Of a DNA stretch of 64,000 nucleotides, positions 25,201-37,200 are shown piece by piece; within the stretch, counting starts at the first letter, position 1; each line of letters starts with the position of its first letter. Source of the DNA: Nissolia schottii. Taxonomy: Eukaryota > Streptophyta > Magnoliopsida > Fabales > Fabaceae. Location of the stretch: NCBI GenBank assembly GCA_003254905.1, contig QANU01034901.1, positions 110,475-174,474 of the forward strand. Reading direction: 5' to 3'. The position numbers were made by a program, and so were the translations under genes. Under the pieces are notes generated by a model that saw nothing but the letters and a program-made list of their open reading frames with translations, was not told where the DNA came from and searched no databases.

Positions 25201-28200
25201 TACATGTGGGTGCTCTACTTAGGGCAGGGATATTGATCTTATTTTTCCTAAAAAGAGAAACAAAACATCTATTCCGAAAAAATTCCTAAAACTCCCTAGC
25301 TATATATATAATTTACCATATCTTTTAGACTTTTTTTGTTGGATACATCTTTTTGATGTTTCATACAATAATACACCTCGTTATAATTGCATCTTGAATT
25401 TTAGATAGAATCAATTTTGATTCTTTGAGAGTACGTACACTACCCTTCACTATTTCTTTTTACCATGCAGTCAATTACATGCATAGTTGTTAAATTCTTG
25501 CCGAGTTTACAGTATTTTACCCCAAAAAAAAAAAACAAATTAACTTTTATGTAAATTTTTGTTTTTTTTTTTAAATAAAAAAACTCATGAGTTTTAGTAA
25601 ATTATGTAAAAATTGATGAGTTTACAGGTTTACAAGTTACGATTTAAAACTTATATTTGATTTCATTCTTAAAATGTTCAAGTTTAGTAACTTTGGTTAA
25701 ATACTTAGATAATTTGTTTATAAAAAACAATATCTATTAACTTTATTAAATCAATTTTATACATTTACTATAACAAAAATGTTACATGTATACCCAATTT
25801 CATACACCCATACATACACCATTAATAATGTACAAACTTTATTCTCACAAGTGCACAAACATTACAACTTGTAAATGATACTCTCAACTATACTTAAATA
25901 AGTACACAAATATTACATGAGTTAAAACACAAACTTTATGTATATAAATACGAGGTGTATATATGTTGTATGATTTTTGGTGTACGTGTAGCAGAACTCA
26001 TATAATTGAGTTATATTTTATTGATTTATATATGTATAAAATAAAATATGACATAATCATTAAATAATGAATTAAGATATATTTTATGATATTTGAAGAA
26101 CGATAAGAAAGAGATGGAAATCGAAAAGAGAGGACAAAAGGAGAGCTATAGGATTTCGAATGGGAAAGAAGAAGTTGGAGCTGAAGCGAATTGAGAACAA
26201 GATCAGCCGCCAGGTCACGTTCTCTAAGCAGCGGAAGGGATTGATGAAGAAAGCTCAGGAGCTTTCGGTTCTATATTCTTCTTCTTCTTCCTTGAACATC
26301 TGAGTATTCTCAGTTATATTGTTGTGTTGATGTTTTTGTCCTTTTGATTGAGTTACTTAGAGCTTTTAGGGTTTAGAGGTTTTGTCTCTTTTATTTTTGT
26401 AGACTCTGTGAGGAGGATGGAAGCTGAGGGGGAGCAAAGGGTGTGTTGAGGTGGTGGTCGCAGGCAAAACAGTGGTGGTCAGGTAGAACAGTCATGGTCA
26501 GGAAGAATAGTGGGGGTGAGATGGTGCAAGGGGTAGCGGTGGTCACACTAAAGCTAGGCGCCGCCAGAGAAGAGCAATAAGGGTAAAAAAATTGTAAAAG
26601 ATTTTAGGGGTATATTTGATAAATCAAATAAATATATTGCAAAATATATATGTAGTTTATTATATAATTATTTTTTGGATATCATCTGAATCATTAATTG
26701 AAATTTGGATGGAAGAGATTTAGAGACCAATTTGGTCCCTGGTTGAGTCCGATTCAAAGTGCTTGGAGCCCCCGCATATATGCATATAGTTATTAAACTC
26801 AACCTAATGATTCACTCAACCAAAGCACCAAGTTGCTGGTTCAAACAATGAATTATTGGTTTAATTATTTAACTAGATATAATTAAATAAATATATAAAA
26901 GTATATTAAAATCAAATAAATACAATACAATAATATAAATAATTTAACACATTAGTTATTTAATATATATTATTATTTGAATAGACTATCAAACATGAGT
27001 GTTTAATCGATTGTTTAGTCGAGTGGCACGCAGATGCGCCCCACATTCCTTGAGTTGTTACAAAAGTGTAGTTATTATTTAAACTAATTTACACTTTTAA
27101 CTTAAAACCGAACGGGCAGCTCATTATCGTTGGACCCGAAATCGGGTGGTTCACACTGGTTTTTACAAAACTTTTTTATACCAAGATGATCCAAACTGGG
27201 TCAATCTAGTGCTATATATAAAACTAGAGAAACCATATTTGAGCTCTTGAGAGTTAGATACCCAAATCACCCAAGACACTTTGGTAAAGAGTAAAGAGTA
27301 AAGAGTAAAGAGAATGCATGTACATCATAAGCATAGAACGTTTTGTACATAATTTTAATCACCACTTGCTGGACTGACGGCTATGTTTAGAAGAATAGAA
27401 ATAGAAGAACTGGAAAAAGAATGACCAAACTTAAATGATCATTGTTTGGATTGAAACTAAGTAGAGTGAATAGAATGACTAAAGAGGATCACATTACCTC
27501 TTCTTTGATATCCAAAATCGTCTTGTGACCCTCCAAATTGGAAGAATAATTACTATTAAATAGATAGATATTTTTTACACCTTTGACTTATTTAACTATC
27601 TTAATAAATCTTATCAACATTTTTGACAAAATTTTGATTACACAATAATACTAATAATTTAATGCCAAACTAATAATATATTTTCAGTCAAAATATAACT
27701 TATCAGCATTGAATTATTTTACTTATTCAAAACAAAAAAATTATATAGAGAGAGTAATTTTTTTTCATTATAAGTAATGAGTATGTATACAAATATAAAA
27801 GGTCACATAAATAATCAAAAATCACTTTTTCAAATGAGGGTTTTAGTCTATGAAGCATTGACATGGACACACCAATTTTAAAATATATATATATATATAT
27901 ATATAATTAAATATTTATAATAAATCTCTAATATTTTCAATGATTAATATCAAAATACTAATTTTTAATATTTTTCAAACTCCTTTCAAAATATATGGAA
28001 CATTTAAAATATCATGTGCTAATACTTACTAACTTTCTAAGAGTCCATATCATTATAAATTATTTAATATTTAAAATATTTTTATTCAGACACAGCATTA
28101 AAAAAAAAATCTCTCAGATATAGCTCAAACACGATTAATCATAAATCCTTTTGGGACATTTTTGGACGCGAGTGACATGTGTGTGAGACGAGTGTCTTCG

Positions 28201-31200
28201 TGTGTCAGTATCTGCGGTGTGTCAAATATGAAAATACGAAAGTCTGATAAAGTGGTCATGCTTCCTAGGTTTTACTCACGAAACATGTACAGATTTGCAC
28301 ATTACAATTAGAGTTTCATCGTTCATGGAGATATACATCAGTCAATTACTGTTTGGCTCAAGGATTGATTCACAATGTAAATTTAAGTAATGTTGCAGTG
28401 TGACAATGAGCACCAAATAAATCTGATAGAAATAAATTTATTAGTATAGACAGCACAATGAAAATAAATATGAGCAAAGCAACCAGAAAAAGAGGACACC
28501 AAACTTTAACGTGAAAATCCCCAAATACAGGAGGAAAAATCACAGGACAATCTCTAAAATATTCCACTATAATCAAGATAATTACAATATATCTTTCCCA
28601 CACTCTTAAACCCAAAAGGTAAATATAGTGATTCCAGGCCCCTCCTATTATAATACAATAATTTTCTGGTAATTATCATATCAATGAGTAATAAAGATGA
28701 TACCCAAAAAATATACCCGCTACTCACACCGTATTTCTCACTCTCAAAGAACTCTTCGTAGCTCTCTCACTTAGTAGCTTGTAAAATTTACTTGATGTTT
28801 GATCTTCTCCGAATGTTGAACTCACCTCTCTTTGTATATTTGTAGAGATGAAAAGCATTGTGGCCATATCCCACAAATCTTGGCTCTATTGAATACTATT
28901 GTGAAATTATTTCATTGACCTATGTTGTTTTAGACCATGAGAAAATTGCATATATGTATACCGAAAATTTTCTCTATCAACCAACATCACTAATGTTGAA
29001 AATTGCATATATAGCATTAGTAAACTTGGTTGATGGGAAAAAAATTTCAACATACATATATGTAATTTTTGCGTGGTCTAAAACAACATAGGCCAACGAA
29101 ATAATTTCACAATAGCATTCAATGGAGCCAAGATTTGTGGGATATGCCAAAATGTTTTTCATCTCTACCAATAGAGGTGAACTCTACATTCAAAGAAGAT
29201 CAAGCAGCAAGTAAATTCTACAAACTGCAAGGTGAGAGAGCGACAAAGAGTTATCCGTGAGTGAGAGAAAAAATAGAGTGTGAGTCAATCCTTAAGAGTG
29301 AGGTGTGGGTATTCACCAAGTGTATTTTTTGGGTATCATCTCTCTTACTCCTTGATACTATATCTACTAGAAAATTATAGTATTTGAATAGGAGGGGTTT
29401 CACTAGGAAATACTACATTTACCTCTTGAGTTTAAGAGGGTGGAAATGATATATTGTAATTATCATGATTATAGTGGATATTTTTTAGAGATTGTCCCAT
29501 GGTTTTTTCTCCAGTATTTGAGAGTTTCCATGTTAAAATTTTTTGTCCTCTTTTTTTGGTTGTTTTGCTCATATTTATTTCCGTTGCGTTGCCTATACTA
29601 GTAGATTTATTTCTGTCAAATTTATTTGGTGCTCATTGTCACACCGCAACATCACTTAAATTTACATTGTGAATCGATCATTGACCCCAACAAGTGGTAT
29701 CAAAGCTCGTCGAGCTAAGGGTTGTATGGTGCAAATTTAATGGAGGAGAACATGGGTACCATGATCAAGTTGACAATCACAAATTATTCCATTTGGGAGC
29801 CAAAAATGGAGGATCTACTTTACTACAAGAATTTGTATGATTCTATAGAAAAGAGAGATGATCGGAAGAAGATGCACCGAAAGACCATAGCATTAATAAG
29901 GAAGTGGGTGGGTAATAGTGTGTTCCACTATATGGCCACATAGACAAGTGCCTAATTAGAAAGCTGATGAACCTGAAGTACCGTGATGGAAGGTCAATTT
30001 TGATGAAAACTTGAGTGACTTCCAAGATTTGGTAATTCAATTGACTGCCATGAAGCTAGTGTTGGATGACGAGTTATAAACAGTGTTATTTTTTAGTTTC
30101 CTTCTTGCATAGTTGGGAGAGTTTGGTGGTGTCACTAAGCAACTCTAGTGGAAAATTGTCTTCAACCCAAGACAAAAACATTATGTTCAATGAAGAAACT
30201 AGGAGAAAAAACTTGAGGACAAATAATTTTGAGGCCCTTGTCGCAGAGAATAGGGGGAGAGGTAAAAGTAGAGGGTGGTTGAAAAAACGCAAAGACTGAT
30301 CCTAGTCCTTATCTAATGGTAAGATAATTATAAGATTAAAAGACGTAAATGGTGTTTCACATTTTACTTTTCTTTTTAGAATGGTGCTACATGTACACCT
30401 AAAATTCTACCAACGTATAACCACCAACATTTTTAACATATCTTAACCCACTACTAATGATAAAATCTCTCCCCACTTACCCATTCTCACCCACCAGTGA
30501 TTGACTCACACACGCTCCTCAGGAATGAACAAATGCAGAATGAACAAACCTATATACACCTCGTGAACAAACCTATACAATTAAAATGAACAAATCCTAA
30601 AACACTAATTGAACAAACTTGTACATGGAGAATGAACAAACTTCTATACATCTCATGAACAAACCTATATAATTAGAATGAACAAACCTGTACATGGAGA
30701 ATGGAAAAACCTATATACACCTCGTGAACAAACCTATACAATTAGAACGAACAAACTCATATACACATAGCGAATAAACCTGTATAAGTAGAATGAACAA
30801 ACTCATAAACAATGTGTGAACAAACGTATGCAACGAGTATGAACAAATTTATATACACTAGTTGAACAAACCCTTACAATTATAATGAACAAACCCATTG
30901 ATAAGCGTCATATTTTAGTATCTTAATAGGTTAAAATGACACTTATCTGCATTATTTAATATAAATCTACTAACCAATTTCCCCACTTTTGCAGGATTTT
31001 AGTATAGTTCAATAGAATGGATACAAATATTGTAAAATGATGAATTTCTTGTTAAATTCCTACAGGAATAAGAGGCATGGAGAAAAGAGCGTAGAAGCAA
31101 GAAGAATTGAGCAACCAAATGAAGCTTTAGTCCGCTCAACGCCCTCTCAAGGCCGCTGGGCGACCTCTGTTCCTAAAGAGCTTGCTTAAGGGTGAAGTTT

Positions 31201-34200
31201 CCAAACTGCCCTGAATCCGCTCAACGACCTATATTTAATTTCTCTATAAATAGAGCACCAACTCACAGATTTAAGGGATCCATCACTTCGAACTAGACAT
31301 ATACATGCACAGAGAACAGAGAGGAGAACAAAGGAGGAGTCAGAGAGGAGCCAAGAGTTGTCGAGGAGCACGACGACACTTACCATGGTAGCGTGAGAAT
31401 GTGTCATGGTTAGCGTTCATCACATTGCCCTTTGATTTCTTCTTGTAAGATGGATAGTTAATCCTCTTATTGTTGGGATTTGATAAGTATTATATTTTGA
31501 TTATATCCATGTAACTCTTGTATGTATGAATCTATCGATTTCTATGATTTGCATGATTTGATCTTATGCTTAATGCCTGTTTTAGCCTGATCAACTATAA
31601 CCTGTTTTAAGATTTGATTTTGTGCGTGACGACAACATTATTGAGTTGGATCTAGATCAAACCATCTAATATTCCTAATTGCTAGACATAGAGTTAGGTT
31701 TATTAGTCGTTTTAACACCTGAAGCTATATCAGTTTGCTTTAATAATCATGCGAGACATCGACAATTAATAACGGGAACCGAATATCTTCTCATGCTTGA
31801 AAAAGATGAGTAAGATAAGAATTGGTGGCGAGGAATCAAAGGTTTGATAATTCATATGCATTGAGTAAATGGATATATGAAAACTGTAATATGATTCAAT
31901 TCCCAACAAGCTTCCTTATCTGCTTCTTATTCGTTAATGTTTTATCTTTTATGTTAATTTATTTGTTCTAAAATTAAATTTACAAATCAACCACCATATT
32001 GTTTAATTAATGAAACTCAATAATGACTATTTATCACAACTCCTAGAGAACAACCCATCAGTTATACTGCAATTGAATCCCTTGTAGGGATTTGAAAGCA
32101 CAACAGTAGATAGGAAAAACAATAGAAAGAGTGTAAAAAGATTTCAACAAAAATGACGTCGTTGCCGGGGAGTTGTGTCATAAATGCATAGCTTGAGTTT
32201 TATTTAATTATGCAATTGTGAATATTGTAAATAGTTTATAGTTTATTTGGTTTGTTCTTTTGATTATCTTGTTCTAATCTTACTAGTTAGTGTGTATTTT
32301 TCTTAGCTATTGCAAGGTAAAATTCCGGCTGATCAACTTTTGTTCGATCCTGAGATTGAAGTTACAATCTGGAAGAACAACACAACTAGGAAAAAGAAGC
32401 AGTTGGCCAATTTGATAAAAGAGCAAGAAACAACTTCATCTTCTTCAGTATCTTTAGAAAGTCCACAACAAGAAACCATGGCTGGCGTTGGAAATGAAAA
32501 TGTTATAGCCGGTGAAAATAGGGGATTTGTAAATTTCACCCCCAAGGAACATAATCAGAATGAGCATATCAATAAGAGCACAAAGACAACCTCAGATGCA
32601 ACCTAGATTGGTTCAATTAATGTATACTAATCCTTTTGCAGGTTTAGATCATAAGGATCCATATGCTCATCTGAAAAAATTCTATGAACTCTGTGGAACC
32701 GCGAGGATGTCACAAGCTGATGAGGAATCCATCTTTCTGCGGTTGTTTCCTCTGACTTTGATTGGAAAAGCAAAAGAATGGTTGCTGGATCAGCCGCAAC
32801 ATATCTTGTCAAATTGGGATCAATTGGAAGAAAAGTTTTGTGCTAAGTATTTTTCTCAATCTAAGTATATGGATTTGAAAACTGTCATTTCTACTTTTGT
32901 GCAGTCTGCAGGCGAAAGCTTATGCTTGTGGTGCAATGTAAAATCCATTTATGCTTAAGTTCATGATTTAAGAAGTGAATTTGAAGAGACATGCTTAATG
33001 TGCAGCTTTGATAGCTTGAACATGTTTTGATAATGATATGTGATTGTTATTGAAGCTTAAATTAAGAAGGAAGTGAATTTTGAAGCATTTGAGGTATTGA
33101 GTGGATAAATCAAGACAAAATAAGCTTAATATGGACCTTAAGATGACTTACGTGCTAAACATGTTCGAATTGTTGATTTTCAGCCTTGCACAAGTTTCTT
33201 AGGTCATATATGATTGTTTGCATCGATTGGTTTATGTTTTTTATGATCTTAACATGATTTGACCTATTAACTTGCTAAACAAGCTTAAACTTGTCCATAA
33301 TAGGGCCAAATTGTCAATTTCTGCTTAAACAGGCCCAATAATGAAATCTTAAGGTTTAGACAAGTTATAAATATCATTTGAGAGGAAACAAACCAATTTC
33401 AAGCCTTTGGAAAAGGTCATATCAAAATATGACCTCTAAAAGTTAGAAAATGCCATAACTTGTCTTGTAAAGGCCAAAGTGAGATTCCTCAACCAAAAAT
33501 GTTCAATTCTTGGATCTCAAGCCTTGGACGAGTTTCAATTATAATACCACGAGGAAAGAATCACATTGTAGGCTTAGAATATGCAAAAGGCAAAATTTGA
33601 CCTCTAAAGTTGTGAATTATGCATTTTGATGCATAAAAGGTCAATTTTGATTATTCATGGCATGTGGTGTGATTAATCAAAGAAGCTATGTGTTAAATGA
33701 TTTCAAATGATTTAGAAAGTGAGGTGAATGAGTTGGAAATTGCACTTACATGACACGATTAAAGCCTTTGTAAAACATTGTTAAAAATCACAAATTTCAG
33801 GCTTCTGAGGCCGCTTAGTGGACCTGTTGTCATCGCTGAGCGGCCTGTGCAATATTTCAGACCCATTTTTTGGTCCCGGGGTCCGCTCAGCGGCTCCCAT
33901 AGCTCGCTCAGCGCCCTAACTTGAGCCCTGGACAAATACTCACAACATAATCACACAGCTCCATTCCACTCCCATGCTTCAACTCACACTTATTCTTAAT
34001 CACTTGTTATGCATGTTTCTCTTAAATCTCACTTTATCATGGACCTTTAACTGACATGTTTCTCATGAATTTCATGGCTTAATTGCTTAATTTTCCCTAT
34101 GTTTAAATTGCTAGTTATAGGTTCTGATTGTCATTGGGTTCCAATTATTGAATTGATAAAGGTAAGTCATGAACTAAACTTTGTGCAATTTGAGGAGCTT

Positions 34201-37200
34201 CTTACTGAAAGATAAAATTTGAAATCTTATGGTTGAATTGCTTAGGTTTAAGCTTCTGAGTGCTAATATTCTATTTGATTGATAATTGAAGCACTTAGAC
34301 CCTAAACCTAAAGATCAATTTAAAGATTTCTGAATTGGTATCCTTCAAATAGCAAAATTGTTGTTTCAAATTGAAATGTGCAAATTGAAATGCATTTGAA
34401 ATTGAAAGTTCGAGCTGGTTTAGAATTGAAAATTTACAAATTGGAGAATTCTCAATTTCAGACTTCATATGCACCTAATGAAAGAAATGAATATGATATG
34501 ACCAAGTTTGGAGATTGAAACGTATATATTGTTGCACGTTGGATCCATAGTTATTGTAGGGATTTCTAACTGTATAACTTCTATTGTGGGAACTTCTGAC
34601 CACAATAGCGGGAAATTCTGACCGCAATTCTAGTGCAGAAATTTCTGACTGCATATGATTCAAACAGATAAACATGACATCTCATATTTGGTCATATCAT
34701 CTCTCTAATCCTTCCTATACTATTATTCGGGAAAATGAATTTCTGATTGTTTTGCAGGCCTGAAAGCAACAGAAACACCGTCCAAAAACCGATACAGAGA
34801 GAAAATCATTTCTATTTTGTTCTAGAGGATGAAGAGTATGAGTCTTCAGAGAAAAATGAGCCTCAATCTGCTCAACCAACTTCAGAAGTAGCCTAAACTA
34901 CAAGGAGCAACACAACCAAGACTTAATAATATCGAGTAGTAACAAATTTGACTCAAAGCACAGTTCCACCTCAGAAGACCCAACATGTTTGGCCTGAGGA
35001 CAGGCCTCTTCAAGTTAGGGGGAGTAATGGCAGGACTATTTTGGAAATGACATGAACGAGTCAGAGACTACGTGAAGGAATTCACCACCAAATCTACCAA
35101 CAGGTATTTAATTTTCTAGCACCTTACTTATTTTTCTTTAATTCGATCTTATATTTCAATAGTTAGTTTAATATTTCAGTTCATTAGTTAAGTATATTTT
35201 GTGCATAGACTTGTTTGCCTAAGAATATTTGTAAAGTACTAGTTTACTTTACATTAGAATGATGCATGAACAAACAAGATAATTACATGTATTGAATTGG
35301 TTCATATTAGGAAAAGGAGAAATCCAGGATAGATTCATTGTGATTGCACTCATAGTATACCATAAACATGTTCAAGTGCATTTTCCTGCTTGAATGCATG
35401 AACATAACCTTAAAAATGTTTTGAAATCAAGGAAAATAGACCTGAACCAAGTGAGGGAGTGTAACCTGAACACTGGAGAGATAGAGAGAATCACCATTAT
35501 TTTGCACAGTTGAATTTGCCTGAGTCTCTGATTTTGATAATTGTATGGAAATAATGAGAAATGATCAAGGCATTCTGTTCATTAGCACTAATACCCACTT
35601 GGCCATATAGCCTACCCTGATTAGGAATATCCTTTGCTACCCCAATTGAGCCTAACATGAGAAATTTATTGAATTTTTGCATAATCCCTGAGCTTTAAAA
35701 GAATAACAATGACTTCCCTTAATTTCTAAATTAAGAGAGCATTCTATTGGATTGCGGCAAAGATCCAAGTTAGGGGGAGATAAGGTGATTGGCAGTGGTG
35801 ATACTCAAGTTTATCAAACTTGTGTGAAGAAAGAAAGAAAGATAGTTGAAACAAGTTTGAAAGTGGTGGAACAGAAGCAAAAATTGTGCTAAAACTGAAA
35901 AACCTTGTTCTCAATCTTACAAAAGAAAAAGTGAAGAAAAAGAGAAAAGAATTGAGAAAAAGAAGAAAAGGAAAAGGAAAAAAGGGGTTGAAAATGAAAG
36001 TTGGTGTAAGAAAGGGTGATAAAAGAGGTTGGTGAAGATTGCTCTCTTGATTAGAAAATGTTTGAAATCCAGAAAAACCAATTTTCTTTGAAGCCTGACC
36101 ACATTACAACCCTTAAAAATCCTTACGTAATCCTTGATTGACCATACAATTTGACTTGATTGTTGAGACAGGTAACAAATTTGATTTGTTGTGATTCAGT
36201 GGCTGATATTTAGAGAAACACTTACCTTATCTGTCAGTAATACAAATTGAGTGAATATGTGAAAATTTCCTTGATTGAAAAAGCATTAAATAGTGTGAAT
36301 TGTTTATGGAATTCATTGTGATAGTGCATTTGATCCTTGTTAAGGTTATTCTACAATGTATCATAGTTCTTGATTGGTTTTGAAGCTTGGGATGTATGAA
36401 TTCATTCATTGAAATGTGAAGATTGATTGTTCATGAGCATCCTTCTTATTATAAAAGTATTGTACATGATTTTTGTTGGCTAGTACCTTTTGTTTGAGGA
36501 CAAACAAAGTCTTAAGTTAGGGGGAGTTGATAAGTGTCATATTTTGGTATCTTCATAGGTTAAAATGACACTTATCTGCACTATTTAATATGAATCTACT
36601 AACCAATTTCCTCACTTTTATAGGATTTTAGTATAGTTCAAGAGAATGGATACAAATATTGTAAAATGATGAATTTCTTGTTAAATTCCTATAGGAATAA
36701 GAGGCACGGAGCAAAGAGCTTAGAAGCAAGAAGAATTAAGCAACCAAATGAAACTTTAGTCCGCTCAACGCCCTCTGTTCCTAAAAAGCTTGCTTAAGGA
36801 TGAAGTAGCTTCAACATGAAGAAACCCAAACCGCCCTGAATCCGCTTAGCGACCTATATTTAATTTCTCTATAAATAGAGCACTAACTCATAGATTCAGG
36901 GGATCCATCACTTCGAATTAGACATATACATACAGAGAATAGAGAGAAGAACAAAGGAGGAGTCAGAGAGGAGCCAAGAGTTGTCGAGGAGCACGACGGC
37001 ACTTACCATGGCAGCGTGAGAACGTGTCATGGTGAGTGTCCATCACCTTGCCCTTTGATTTCTTATTGTAAGATGGATAGTTAATCATCTTATTGTTGGG
37101 ATTTGATGAGTATTATGTTTTGATTGTATCCATGTAACTCTTGTATGTATGAATCTATCAATTTCTATGATTTGCATGATTTGATCTTATGCTTAATGCC

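Noticed and set aside
26160-26273. A separate plus-strand MADS-box gene
   Set aside because: Homology to the FLC-like exon ends after 38 codons with no splice donor in the standard place, and no plus-strand MADS exons follow. Treated as an inverted partial copy.
35917-36102. Phe/Ser-rich open frame on the minus strand
   Set aside because: Translation of an AAGAAA-rich tract in the internal region of the gag-only LTR element.
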